Part shown: positions 1-10,832 of the stretch, in pieces | Layout of the letters: every line of letters begins with the position of its first letter | How positions within the stretch are numbered: position 1 is the first letter of the stretch | Source of the DNA: Elephas maximus indicus | Taxonomy: Eukaryota > Chordata > Mammalia > Proboscidea > Elephantidae | Direction of reading: 5' to 3' | Length of the DNA: 64,000 nt | Assembly: GCF_024166365.1 (NCBI RefSeq) | Contig: NC_064842.1 | Coordinates: 27,685,001-27,749,000, forward strand | Translations under genes and position numbers: made by a program | The notes under the pieces: model-generated | Seen by the model: only the letters and a program-made list of their open reading frames with translations | Databases searched by the model: none | What the model was told of the DNA's origin: nothing

Positions 1-404
1 GTGCACATGTGTTAGCTTTACTCCCCTACAGCACCTGGCGTGCTCTCACTCTGCCCCAAAAGACATTTTCAATGGTTGCCCACCAGTATTTTACCAACCT
101 CCAAGCCACAAAGCTTTAGGCCTTGGGGTGTCAGAGCAGTGTCGGCTTCCACGCAGAAGCCGGGAGATTGGCCTTTTTTCTGACTTTAATGTGTGGAACT
201 CCAAATAACTCTGCTTGAACCCAGAGCCACTTTTTCTTGAATACCTCCTTCAATTTCTAGGCTTCAGTCTCCTAACCAAGCTCCTCAAAACTCCTTTACA
301 AGCCTAGGTTTATAACCAGAGGCCAGCCCCTTCTTTCCTTTCCCTTTTTCCTTCATGTTCTGTTTCCAACTACGAGCTCTTCTTTCCACCTCGTTTATCA
401 ACAA
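1..404. other. Unassigned flanking DNA
   Basis: No repeat family, exon-like ORF or RNA gene could be recognised. The stretch is mixed in base composition with pyrimidine-rich patches around 320-360 and runs into an A-rich segment at about 405-430 that begins the next SINE fragment. Confidence 0.5.
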
Positions 405-500
405 TAAAACCAAAAAAAAACAAACAAACCCATTGCTGTCGAGTCGATTCTGAGTGTTGCCTCAAATAACGGGAAATCCAGGGAGTTCCAAGCTGGGTAA
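405..500 (-). repeat. Degraded AfroSINE fragment
   Basis: An A/C-rich start followed by cccattgctgtcgagtcg is the reverse complement of the 3' end of the SINE that recurs throughout the window. The homology fades after about 60 bp, so only the 3' end of the element remains, probably because of truncation or decay. Confidence 0.5.
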
Positions 501-594
501 TGCCAATCAGTGACTTTTTAAAAAATAATTTTTTGTGTGTTAAAATATATATAACAAAAAAATTGCCATTTTAATCATTTTTAATTGTACAGTT

Positions 595-2270
595 GTTGCT
601 GTTAGGTGCCATCAAGTCATTTCCGACTCATAGCAACCCTATGTACAGCAAAAGGAAACACGGTCTGGTCCTGCACCACCCTCATTATTGTTGTTATGCT
701 TGAGGCCATTGTTGCAGCCACTGTGTCAATCCATCTTATTAAGGGTGGTCCTCTTTTTTGATGATCCTCTGCTTTACCAAGCATGATGTCTTTCTCCAGG
801 GACTGACTCTTCCTGATAACACAGCCAAAGCATGTGAAACATAGTCTCTCACCATTCTTGCTTCTAAGGAGCATTCTGGTTTTACTTCTTCCAAGACAGA
901 TTTGTTCACATTTCTAGCAGTCCATAGTATATTCAATATTCTTTGCCAACACCACAATTCAAAGACGTCAATTCTTCTTCTGTCTTCCTTATGCATTGCC
1001 AGCTTTTACAAGCATATGAGGTGATTGAAATCACCATGGCTTGGGGTGGGGATACAAAAACACTAAATAGACAATAGATAAATGGTAACTTTGGTGAAGG
1101 GTAAGACAGTACACAATACTAGGGAAGGCAGCACAACTTGTCCAAGGCAAGGTCATGGAAGCTCCATAGACAGATCCAAACTCCCTGAGGGACTGAATTA
1201 CTGGGCTGTGGGGACCATGGTCTCTGGGAACATCTAGCTTTATTGGCATAACATAGTTTATAAAGAAAATGTTCTACATTCTAGTTTGGTGAGTAGCGTC
1301 TGGGGTCTTAAAGGCTTGTGAACGGCCATCTAAGACACTTCACTGGTCTCACCTCGTCAAGAGCAAGGGAGAATGAAGAAAACCGAAGACACAAGGGAAA
1401 GATTAGTTCAAAGGACTAATGACCCACAACTATCATAGCCTCCACCAGACTGAGTCCAGAGCAACTAGATGATGCCCAGCTACCAACACTGACTGCTGTG
1501 ATAGGGATCACAATAGAGGGTCCCAGACAGAGGTGGAGAAATGTAGAACAAAATTCTAACTCACAAAAAAAGACCAGACTTACTGGCTTGACAGAGACTG
1601 GAGAAATTCCAAGAGTATGGCCCCTGGACACCCCTTTAACTCAGTAATGCATCACTCCCGAGGTTCACCCTTCAGCCAAAGATTAGACAGGCCCATAAAA
1701 CAAGACTAAAGGGGCACACCATCCCAGGGCCAAGGACTAGAAGGCAAGAGGGGACAGGAAAGCTGATAATAGGGAACCCAAGGTCGAGAAGGGAGAATGT
1801 GGATATGTCGTGGGATTGGTAACCAAAGTCACAAAACAATATGTGTACTAATTGTTTAATGAGAAGCTAGTTCTGTAAACTTTCATCTAAAGTACAATAA
1901 TAAAAAATAAATAAATAAATAAATAATTTTTTTAAAACGTGCAAAAGAAAACACCATGGCTTGGCTCAGGAGCACCTTAGTCTTCAAGGTAACATCTTTG
2001 CTTTTCAACACTTTAAAGAGGTCTTTTGCAGCAGATTTGCCCTATGCAATGCTTCATTTGATTTCTTGACTGCTGCTTCCATGGCTGTTGATTGTGGGTC
2101 CAAGTAAAATGAAATCCTTGACAACTTCAATCTTTTCTCCGTTTATCATGATGTTGCTTATGGGTCCAGTTGTGAGGATTTTTGTTTTCTTTATGTTGAG
2201 GTGTCATCCATACTGAAGGCTGTGGTCTTTGATCTCCATCAGTGCTTCAAGTCCTGTTCATTTGTGAAGA
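595..2270 (-). mobile_element. RTE LINE 3' portion with 8-bp TSD
   Basis: The left end, gttgctgttaggtgcc, is the reverse complement of the RTE 3' terminus. Homology to the ORF2 C-terminal region continues to 1031 and resumes at 1952-2265. GTACAGTT at 587-594 and again at 2271-2278 forms a target-site duplication in the host L1. The copy is 5' truncated and interrupted by an L1 3' end. Minus-strand reading frames from it retain ORF2 C-terminal sequence ending in a W-R-K/D-T-S type segment but are broken. Confidence 0.85.
1045..1951 (+). mobile_element. L1 3' UTR end, inserted inside the RTE copy
   Basis: About 900 bp ending in an A-rich tail (ataaataaataaataa, about 1903-1925, then more A-rich sequence to 1951). 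It is flanked by the 13-bp repeat CACCATGGCTTGG at 1032-1044 and 1952-1964, which rejoins the RTE sequence exactly. The text matches what I recall of a proboscidean L1 3' UTR. It has no coding content. The insertion is younger than the RTE around it. Confidence 0.8.
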
Positions 2271-2608
2271 GTACAGTTAAGTGACATTAATTATATTCAA
2301 TATGATGTACAACCACTACCACTATCCATTTCCAGAACTTTTTTATCACCCCACACAGAAACTCAGTATCCTTTAAACACTAACTCCCCATTTCTTCCCC
2401 CCCTCAACCCTTAGTAACTACTAAGAAACTTTTGTCTCTATGCCTTTGCCTAACTTAAGTGTTTCATGTAAGTGGGATCACACAATATTTCCTTTTGTGT
2501 GTGGATGATTTCACTTAGGTAATATTTTCAAGGTCCTTCCATGTTGTAGCATGTATCAGGACTGTATTTCTCTTTATGACTAAATGATATTCCATTGTAT
2601 GGATATAC

Positions 2609-2802
2609 AGTCATGTGCCACACAACGTCCGTTCTTGCAACATGTCACCTCATATACATATGTGGTTCTGTAAGGTTATAATAGAGTTCAGAAATTCCAA
2701 TCAGAGAATGGGACATAGCTTTGCTAAGAATATAATGTGGTGTTTGCACAACATCCAAATCACATTGTGTGTTATTTCATCGTGGACGTTAAGCAATGCA
2801 TG
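2609..2802. mobile_element. Small DNA-transposon-like insert
   Basis: About 195 bp interrupts the L1 ORF2 homology. Its ends are loosely inverted: cagtcatgtgccacacaacgtcc on the left, and on the right the reverse complement of a segment that also contains aacgtcc and catg. This resembles short non-autonomous DNA transposons of mammals (MER-type). No clean target duplication could be defined, so the class is tentative. Confidence 0.45.
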
Positions 2803-2985
2803 GCAGTGCTACTACATTTTGTTTATCCATTTATCTGTTGATGGACACTTGGGCTGTTTCCTCCTTTTGTCTATTGTGAGTAATGCTGCAATGAACATTG
2901 GTGTACATGTGTCTGTTATTGTTCCTGCTTTCAGGTCTTTTGGGTTTATACCTAGGAGCGGAATCTCTTTATCATTTTGATCTGT

Positions 2986-3255
2986 CCCCCACGGTGAGTT
3001 GTCCTCGGTCTTCTTAAGGCTTGTTTCTTTCATGGTTACAAATGGCTGCAGTAGCTCCATCATATACTCACAGCCAATATCCAAATACCAGAGGTGGGGT
3101 AGAAGGCGAAATTCTTTCTCATGTCTTTTTAAGAGTGAGAAATCCTTTTTCAAAAGCACTGCAGCAGCCTGTTTTGTTGGTCAAAAGTGTGACACAGGCT
3201 CATTCACAAACCAGTTGTTAGCCAGATGGGTGGTGGATTTGTTACACGTTGACGA
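2986..3255. other. Unassigned interval
   Basis: No recognised repeat or gene. Overlapping ORFs of 66-97 codons on the plus strand have no recognisable domain and are probably chance. Confidence 0.4.
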
Positions 3256-3257
3256 GA

Positions 3258-3466
3258 GAAAAAAAAAACCATGGCAGTTGAGTCGATTCTGACTCACAGT
3301 GCCCCCACGGGACAGTGCAGAACTGCCCCATGGGGTTTCCAAGTCTGTAATCTTCACGGAAGCAGACCTTCACATGTTTCTCCTGCCAAGCAACTGGTGG
3401 GTTCGAACCACCAACCTTTCCTTAGCAGCCGAGTGCCTAACTGTTGTGCCACCAGGTTTCCTTACT
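3258..3466 (-). repeat. AfroSINE copy
   Basis: On the plus strand it begins with A-rich sequence and atggcagttgagtcgattctgact, passes through cagaactgccccatggggtttcc, and ends with tgtgccaccaggtttcc. This is the complete SINE in reverse: the tRNA-derived head lies at the right and the GT-rich tail at the left. Confidence 0.85.
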
Positions 3467-3850
3467 GTATAACAAAAAGCACCCAAAATTTGGTGGTTTA
3501 AAACAAGAACAATTTATCATTGTTCTCAAGCGTATAGATTGGCTGGATAGTTCTCCTGCTGATTTTTTCTGAATTCGCTCATTTGGCTGTATTCTGCCCA
3601 TGGTTGGCTTGGGGTTTAACATGTCCCGGGTGGCCTCACTCATATGTCTGAGGGTGGTTGGGCCTCTCTCTTCATGTGCTCGCTGTCTCTCTCTATCTCT
3701 ATCTCTCTGTCTCTGGGTTCTTTCATTACGGAGGCTAGCAAGGTTTCCTCAGAGCATAGTGATGTCTGGGTCCAAGGCAAAGCAAGTCATAAGGCCAGCC
3801 CAGATTCAAGGGATAGGAAAATAAACTCCTCCTCTTGATACAAAGAGCTG
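3467..3850. repeat. Old repeat family Q, copy 1 (unassigned family)
   Basis: Starts tgtataacaaaaagcaccca with atttggtggtttaaaacaa and ends near agattcaagggataggaaaataaactcc. The same opening and closing blocks recur at 25815-26395, 31223-31740 and 35800-37035, so this is a dispersed repeat of about 400-600 bp. A CT/TATC-rich simple tract lies at 3686-3715. I do not assign the family. Confidence 0.55.
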
Positions 3851-3954
3851 CAAATAATTTATGAAATTACCGTGGTTGGCTTAGATTATTTAAGATTCAG
3901 CCCCTAAGACTGCAGGGGCCCAGGCCTTTCCCTAGCTCCTAGCACAAAGATACC

Positions 3955-4162
3955 TTATGTTGTTGCTGTTGCCATCAAGTCGATTCTGACTCATGATAAC
4001 CCCGTGTGTGCAGAATAGAACTCCATAGGGTTTTCAAGGCTCTGTCCTTTCAAAAGCAGGTCTCTAGGCTTGTCCTTTGAGGCAACTCTGGGTGGGTTCG
4101 AATTGCCAGCATTTTGTCTAATAGTCAAAAGCTTAACTCTTTGCGCCAGGGACTCCATAGCT
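3955..4162 (-). repeat. AfroSINE, second subfamily (type B)
   Basis: The reverse copy carries gttgccatcaagtcgattct but then diverges from the common form: gtgtgtgcagaatagaactccatagggttttcaagg, with a longer middle and a right end of gcgccagggactcc. The same variant is seen at 6146, 47333 and 48055. Confidence 0.8.
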
Positions 4163-5195
4163 ACTCTCTACCTGAATAGTAGCTACTTTATACCTGAATA
4201 ATATTAGAATTGTCTTAGCAAGGAAAAAGGTAAATGGGGTAATGGCCTTTGGGTATCCAATCAACAGTTTTTGCCCCATTTATAAGATTCCATTTTATTT
4301 TTTGTAAGTTATGCTTTCTACAATTCTAATCATTGCATTCATGACTATTATTCCTTTTGCACTATAGATTCCACTTTTAAAATTAAGTTCTCATCTTATT
4401 TTCTGTTCCAGTATGTTTTCCTGCTTCCTTCCCATTGTATGTCTTCTATGACAATTTTTTTATAGCACCTATATTACTTGGACACATGCATTAACTTCTT
4501 TAATCATGAGATGATTATGCAATTAGTAAGTGCTCAAAGATTCCTGCTTTACAAGTGGGGAATAACTCGGCCACTAAAAGAAACTAACTTGATAAATACA
4601 TACCTAACACGATATTGCCCAACCCAACTGAAACCACACAGCTGGAAAGCTGTGGAGACTCATAAAGGGTCCTCCAAATGGAACATTCAAAGAAAGCATG
4701 GTGTTGTAACTGAATTGAGCTGACATTAGGCTATTAATGAAGCTGCCTTTGCAACCTGACACATGTGGTGACAGATGGAGAAACTACAAATAGCCTGGGC
4801 CTAAGAATGGAAAAAATGATAAGCTCGGGCCAAGGTTTTCAAAGTGACTTAATGGCAGGAATGCAAGGGGAAGACCTGAGGATACAGAATAGTGTATTAT
4901 AGGCCTCCCAAAGAAACTGTGAGTGCAGAGGCTGTGGGCTGCTGTCCACTCTTATGCTGGCCCAGCCTTAGACTCAGGTGGTAAACTAAAATGTTAGTTC
5001 TATAACAGTGCTCAGCTCTACGACATGTCCATAGAGTGTGTCTCAAGAATGTCGACAAATAAAACCCTCAGTCAGTCCTGGTTATTACACCCATTTCCAG
5101 GGATGTTCAGGCTGTGCTGGTCAGTGTTGGGTTTGAGGCTATTGAGGAGTGGAAGGCGCTCAGCCCACCTGTCAGCTGTATCATATTAACCGAAC
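4163..5195. other. Unassigned DNA, about 1 kb
   Basis: AT-rich. Only an 81-codon plus-strand ORF (4478-4723) without recognisable domains. No RNA gene or repeat recognised. Confidence 0.45.
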
Positions 5196-5362
5196 CCTGA
5201 GTAAAAGGCCACAGAGAACAGATTTAGGAGCTCTGGGTTTTAATCCCAGCTCCAGTTGCAGACTCATCGAACACTTACGGCATTTCAATTTCCTCATCTT
5301 TAAAACTGGGATATGAGCTGGCTTTGCTGGTAAGGTGACTATGAGTACTTAACTAAAGAAAT
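5196..5362 (+). repeat. MIR element
   Basis: Contains ctctgggttttaatcccagctcc followed by tcaatttcctcatctttaaaactgggat, the paired landmarks of the MIR tRNA-derived half and core/3' half. It is cut by an AfroSINE immediately downstream. Confidence 0.7.
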
Positions 5363-5372
5363 AGGCCATTTA

Positions 5373-5528
5373 AACCAAACCAGAAACCCATGGTCGTCCA
5401 GCCAATTTGGACTCATAGAGACCCTATAGGGCAGAGTCGGGTTTCTAAGGAGCACCTGGTAGATTCAAACTGGGACCTTTTGGTTAGCAGCCATAGCACT
5501 TAACCACTATGCCACCAGGGTTTCCATT
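5373..5528 (-). repeat. AfroSINE copy with 12-bp TSD
   Basis: Full reverse copy running from the A/C-rich tail to accactatgccaccagggtttcc. Flanked by ATAGGCCATTTA at 5361-5372 and 5529-5540. It is inserted at the end of the MIR homology. Confidence 0.92.
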
Positions 5529-5540
5529 ATAGGCCATTTA

Positions 5541-6145
5541 GTGCTATGTAAATCATTCAGTGGAGGAGTAGAGAGTTAAACATAAACTCTAGGCCTCACT
5601 TTACTTCACCCTGTCCTTAATTGCCTTATAACATGAGGTGGTTAGGGTACAGGTACCCTAAGATCGCTTCCATTCCCCAAATTGATCATTTTAGTCATGG
5701 CCTGTGGCAGTAGTTTTCAAATGTGAGTGTGATACCGAACGGCCTGGAGGGCTGGTTAAAACACAGATGGAACCCAAGATGGTACCTTCCTAACAATCCC
5801 CAGATATAGTTGATGCTGCTGCCCAGAGGACACACTCTGAGAGCCACTAGCTTACAATGGTTGAGAAAATCCTGACCAAAGGAGAGCGAGTGGACAAAGC
5901 TTATTATTTCAGGCCACTTCATGGGCATGTGACCCCTGCAGTCCCCCAGGACCCCGTGCTCGGAAACATCCTGTTTGGCTTAATGTTTTGCTGGCGCCGA
6001 CAACTTGAAATTCTTAATACATTTTGAACAAGGAGCTCTGCATTTCCTTTTGCACCAGGCCCTGTAAGTTAGGTATGCAGTGCTGTTCGTAGTTTTGGTT
6101 TTACAAATCAACTTGGGGTAATTGAGCAAATGTCATTTTGGAAAC
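5541..6145. other. Unassigned interval
   Basis: No gene or repeat family recognised. A 77-codon minus-strand ORF at 5695-5928 has no identifiable domain. Confidence 0.4.
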
Positions 6146-6290
6146 TAAAAAAACAAACGAGACCTATTGCCATCGAGTCAATTCCAACACATAGTGACTC
6201 GTGTATCAGAGCAGAACTGTGCTCCCCAGGGTTTTCAAGCCTGTGACCTTTTGGAAGTAGATCGTCAAGTCTTTATTCCAAGGCTCATTT
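6146..6290 (-). repeat. AfroSINE type B, 3' part
   Basis: Reverse copy of the second SINE subfamily: cctattgccatcgagtcaattcc then gcagaactgtgctccccagggttttcaag and a gtagatcg block. The tRNA-derived head is missing. Confidence 0.75.
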
Positions 6291-6375
6291 GCATGGACTG
6301 CTACAGACCTTCAAGTTACTACTACATCCAAAGAAACAGGCGTATTTGGAAATTGTTCTTTTATTTACTAGACTG

Positions 6376-6492
6376 ATTCCGTAAAGATTACAGCCTTGGA
6401 AACCCTATAGGGCAGTTCTACTTTGTCCGATAGGGTCACTATGAGTTGGGATCAACTTGATGGCAGTGGGTTTGGTTTGGTTTTGGTTTATT
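6376..6492 (+). repeat. AfroSINE 3' half
   Basis: Plus-strand ttccgtaaagattacagcc, ccctatagggcagttctact, gggtcactatgagttggg and a GT-rich tail (ggtttggtttggttttggttt). The head is absent, so this is a 5'-truncated copy. Confidence 0.85.
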
Positions 6493-7262
6493 TTAGTTAC
6501 AGGCATTATGCCAGCCTGCTAATCCACTCAGCAGAGACTTGTGTGCATAAGCGAGCCCTAGGTCAAAATGGGGCAGCCTGAGGTCCAGTCTCATCCTTTC
6601 TCCTTTATAGCCTCTTCCCTTCTTCTGCCTTCTGCTGTCACCTGCATACCAACTGGGTTTTCCTCACTGCCCTGGGCAGAAATGCCTAAAGGATTCTTCC
6701 TCATATCTCTTGCAGGGATGTCTACATTTCAAGAAAAGAACACCTCCAGGGAGAAAGCAGTATTACTGTATAAATACACTATTGGTTTAGGGTGGGGATT
6801 TCACTCCTTGAATCACAGCATGCAGTGCATTGTCTACCCAGTCTACCCCTCAGACTGTGTTACCACATGACCGACCTCTAATAAGAGCAATCCTCTAGGT
6901 GCCCAACCCGAAAGGACACCCAAGTGGGACTCCCACTACAGGCCAAGCAGACTGTGACCAGAGTCAAGGCTAGGGATCCTCACCAACAAAATCAAGACAT
7001 CTTTTTTTAGGATGGGATTTCCTGTACTGGCGTACCATTTGACTTGCTTTCGTTTCAGTCAGAGCTGATAATAGCACTTGGGTTTTATATAGTCCTGCTT
7101 GTGAGTGTCAACAGTGTAGGGAAGCATAAAGCGAAAATTGATTTATTTTGCTTCTCGGGAGCAACTGGCGCTTAACTTGTAGAAGCAGACAATCTGGACA
7201 AGCTCTGCCAAGAGGAGAAAAGATTGAAAGAGGCATTAATTAATTTTTTGTCATAATGACTG
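6493..7262. other. Unassigned interval
   Basis: No recognised repeat or gene. A 100-codon plus-strand ORF (6568-6870) starts at ATG but shows no recognisable domain and lies in non-conserved-looking sequence. Confidence 0.4.
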
Positions 7263-7274
7263 AGAAAGATTCTT

Positions 7275-8942
7275 TTTTATTATTTTTATTATGAACTCAA
7301 TTCATTTGTTGTATTTCAGAAGGTGCAATTCTTTCCTTCATTACCAGTAAAAGAAGTTAGAAATTAAATTCCCCCAAAATCAGCAAATGGCAACCAAATT
7401 TCCTTGAAAGTCACAGTCACATATACATAGTGAATCCTAGAAAAGGGGAGGGGCAGGACAGGTTCCACCCATTGTCATCAGATTCATGAAATACTGGACC
7501 CACTCAAGGATGGGAAGAAAGGCACCTTTCAAAAGGAGCATGTTATTAAATGAGGCATTTGCTATACTCCTTCCTGAGAGCACCAGGTGGGGGGGAACGT
7601 GTTTTCTAAACAAGATCTAGGAAGTGGAATGTGAAATCAATCCATCCCCTTCCCCTCAGGGGCTGTCCACTGGGTAATGAATTTAAAAAACAAGACTAAG
7701 TAAGATGAACCCCCTACACACTCCCTCCCAAAAGAACAAACAAACAAACAAAAAATACTAAGATGTCCCAAATTAGTCTCCAGAGGGGAACCAGAGAGCA
7801 GCTTCGACAATTCAAATTAGTCTGTTGCAGAATCATCAAGAAGCATGCCTTGCTTTAAAAAACAAAAAACTTTTTTTAAAAAACAATGAAACAAAAACTG
7901 TAACTGATTACTCTTCTGACAATACACAATCACTCATAATTAACTAGCACTGGGAGCGGGATTCCAACTCATAGCAACCCTATAGGACGGAGTAGAACTG
8001 CCCCACAGGGCTTCCAATTCTAACTGCTGACCTTTTGGTTAGCAGCCTTAGCTCTTAACTACTACGCTACCAGGGTCACTATGAGTCAGAATCAGTTCGA
8101 TGGCAATGGGTTTGGGTTTTTTTTTTGTTTGGGTGGGGGAGGGGGACCATCCCGATGGGCTTTGTCTCAGCGGGACATAATCTGTGCATGAAGGTAGGTG
8201 CAGGACATTTGTCATTATTGCAAAACTGAACTTTAATTTTTAATCTTTAGTTTGATTTAAACACTGTTTTCAGTATGATGCCGACACCAGCTGTGCAGAA
8301 AGGGCCCTGGAGAGGTGGTCATAGCAGCACACACCTGTGGCTGGTCTTTGGCGTCTGGAGGCTCCCGGGCAGCCAATACTGCTTCATCAAATACATTCTC
8401 CATGTATCTGATAGCCTTCAGGTCATGGGCCAGCTTTCCAGCAGCCTCTGGGGCAATAGGTTTTTGTTTGTTCTTGGCAAGTTTCTCAGTAGTAGAGGGG
8501 TTATCTCTGAGATCAATTTGTATCCCAACTAACAAGAAAGGAGTCTTTGGACAGTGGTGAGTTATCTCAGGTACCCACCTTTCTTTCACATTTTCAATGA
8601 GGATGGAGAAACCACTGAAAAATAGACTAGAAATACATCTGTTTGTGGATAACTCAGTGGGTCATAATCTGTCATAATCCTCTTGTCCTGCAGTATCAAA
8701 AAGTCAGGGTATGTTGCTCTCCACCAATCAAAACTGTGACTGCATAGTTGTCAAAAATAGTTGGTACATATTCAGATGGAAGTTTGTGTCTTATATGAGA
8801 TATTGGGAGACATGTTTTACCAACAGCACCATCACCCAAAACAACACACTTAATTGTCTGCATTGCTGAAATAGTTCTGTATCCATTTTAAATATTTCAA
8901 ATTCCGTGTTGGCTTCAGCTTCTCCACTGGGGCATTGATCCA
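7275..8942 (-). pseudogene. CDC42P: CDC42 processed pseudogene (retrocopy)
   Basis: Minus-strand copy of the mRNA for the Rho GTPase CDC42. The start codon is at 8861-8863; the following codons read MQTIKCVV then GDGAVGKT (P-loop) and PSEYVPT. Downstream blocks [18 protein letters not shown] and LAKNKQKPI are unmistakable, and the CVLL-stop tail is at 8319-8333 in another frame, so the parent is the ubiquitous rather than the brain isoform. Defects: a frameshift near codon 50 giving a stop, an Arg-to-stop change in the DYDR region, a one-base loss before the NVKE block, and loss of about 11 codons (ECSALTQRGLK region) before NVFDEA. The copy has no introns and continues into 3' UTR sequence, ending in an A-rich tail (T-rich on plus, 7275-7290). 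The flanking repeat AGAAAGATTCTT lies at 7263-7274 and 8943-8954, the mark of L1-mediated insertion. It is not expected to make protein. Confidence 0.93.
7957..8135. repeat. Inverted chimeric AfroSINE inside the CDC42 retrocopy
   Basis: 7957-8074 is the SINE in reverse orientation (caactcatagcaaccctata to acgctaccaggg). It joins directly to 8075-8135 in forward orientation (tcactatgagtcagaatcag plus tail). Both flanks continue the CDC42 3' UTR, so the SINE entered after the pseudogene formed. The layout matches a 5' inversion made during target-primed reverse transcription. Confidence 0.75.
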
Positions 8943-8954
8943 AGAAAGATTCTT

Positions 8955-9298
8955 GGTCTGAAAGTGATAACAAGTGGACATAGGGACATGCTCACTAATA
9001 ATGGGGTGACTTGGCTGGTGTTCAAGGTACCAGTTTTAGGAACAATTGCCTGGATAGTGAGATGTTAGCAGTCTGGAGAGGAAAGATACTATTTATATTT
9101 CATCTAACATGGAGAAACTACTCTAAAAACGCCAAGAAATTTAACCCTCTTTTCTGCCAAAAGATCATGTGCCACAGCTTTTTGCACACAAGTAGCCTAT
9201 GCAAGTTAGACAAGGATCACCTAACTCAAGATACTTTGTAGCCACAAGCTACAAAATAGTCATTGTAAGTTTGTAATACACCTGCATAATTTAAAAAA
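8955..9298. other. Unassigned interval
   Basis: No repeat or gene recognised. One 76-codon plus-strand ORF (9011-9241) without recognisable features. Confidence 0.35.
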
Positions 9299-9380
9299 GA
9301 AAAAAAATTTTATTGTCAACTCAGTTGCAACTCATGAGGACCCCATGTGTGTCAGAGTACAACTGTGCTTTTTAGGATTT
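9299..9380 (-). repeat. AfroSINE type B fragment
   Basis: Reverse-strand 3' end only: A-rich start, ttgtcaactcagttgcaact, then gtgtgtcagagtacaactgtgc and ttttaggattttc. The remainder is replaced by an L1. Confidence 0.65.
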
Positions 9381-10640
9381 TCTCTTTTTTTCTAAATTTT
9401 ATTTATTTTGTTGTGGAGAATATACACAGCAAAACACACACCAATTCAACACTTTCTATGTGTACCATTTAGTGACATTGATTACATTCTTTGAGTTGTG
9501 CAACCATTCTCACCCTCCTTTTCAGAGTTGTTCCTCCTCTACTAACATAAACTCACTGCTCCCTAAGGTTCCTATCTACTCTTTCGAGTTACTGTTGTCA
9601 ATTCGATTCCGTAGAGATAGTTCTTAAAAGAACATAATGCTCAAGGCAGACCTTTTTTACTAGATAAGCTAAACTGTTTGGTTTTAGAATGACTTCAGGG
9701 GATATTTTAGGTTTAAAGATTATCTTAAGGCAATAGTTTCAGGGTTCATCCACCCTCCATGGCTCCAGAAAGTCTAGAGTCCATGAGAATTTGAAATTCC
9801 ATTCTGCATTTTCCCCCTTTTGATCAGGATTCTTCTATAGAATCTTGGATCAAAGTGTTCAGTAGTGGTACCCAGGCACCATCCAGTTCTTCTGGTCTCA
9901 TGGCAAAGGAGGCAGTTGTTCTTGGAGGCAATTAGCCACTCATTCCATATCCTCCTCCTATTTCTGACTCTGCTTTTTCCACTGTTGCTCCCAGTGAATA
10001 GAGACAATTGTGTCTTGGATGGCTTTTTGCTTGCAAGCTTTTAAGACCCCAGAAATTATGCAGTGTACTAGGAGGTAGAACAGGAGCACTAAACATGTTA
10101 TTAGGCCAATTAACTGGGATGTCCTGTGAAACCATAACCCTAAACCTCCAAACCAAGGGATCAAACCCCATGAGGTGTTTGGTTGTACATAAGCAGCTTC
10201 AGCAGTTACTCCTTTTTTTGTTATTGTTGTAAATATATCTATCACACAACTTTAGCCAACTCAACTTTTTTCAGGTGAACAACTTATTGACAATTACATT
10301 AATCAGCTGTGCAATCCTACCCTTAATCAATGTGATTTTTCCATCACTGTTAATCCCCTTTCCCCCCCTCCTTCCTGCTCCTGGTAACCACTAATAAACT
10401 TTGATCTCTATACAGTTGCCTTTTCTTGTCTTTTTATATAAGTGGGGTCATACAATATTTGTCCTTTTGTGATTGGCATATTCCACTCAGCATAATGTCT
10501 TCCAGCTCCATCCGTATTGTAGCATATATCAAGGCTTCATTTCTCTATTGGCAGAGTAGTATTCCATCGTATGTATGTATCCCTGGCAGAGTAGTATTCC
10601 ATCATATGTATGTACCACTCAAGATTTGCTGGATTTGCTC
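9381..10640 (-). mobile_element. L1, 3' UTR and ORF2 C-terminus
   Basis: The poly-T-rich left end is the antisense A-tail. The 3' UTR text at 9385-9960 recurs almost unchanged at 12916-13410, which identifies it as a dispersed family. From about 10260 the sequence turns into the antisense ORF2 C-terminus (gtcatacaatatttgtcc, agtattccatcg blocks). The copy is 5' truncated. A 35-bp unit is tandemly duplicated at 10549-10618. Confidence 0.75.
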
Positions 10641-10832
10641 TGGGACTTGCCCACTTTTTGCTTTCGCCCCCACAACTCATTCTACACATCTTGCCTGCAC
10701 TCATCAACATCCTATTTGTCCTTTGGGGTCCAGATTAGATACTAGCACCACCATAAAGTCTGTCTTGATCACCTCTAATCAGATGTAGTTATTCATCCTG
10801 CCTCCTTTATGACACTTATCTTACTCTAGGTG

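Larger units (their letters stand above)
503..2985 (-). mobile_element. Old L1, ORF2 C-terminus and 3' UTR, interrupted
   Basis: The minus strand of 2812-2985 encodes an L1 ORF2 C-terminal stretch (IPLLGINPKDLKAG, then TPMFIAALLTI and a C-P-S-T-D segment). The 3' part (2279-2600) and its continuation at 503-594 match the usual L1 sequence beyond that point. The copy is split at 594/2271 by an RTE insertion and at about 2609 by a small DNA-transposon-like insert. Stops and frame breaks show it is dead. The subfamily is not assigned. Confidence 0.75.

Noticed and set aside
2812-3159. 115-codon host protein on the minus strand
   Set aside because: Its C-terminal half is the L1 ORF2 C-terminus, so it is transposon-derived.
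8257-8589. Functional CDC42-related coding gene on the minus strand
   Set aside because: The frame lacks the P-loop half, lacks codons before NVFDEA and reads through the CVLL tail in the wrong frame. Upstream stops and a TSD show a dead retrocopy.
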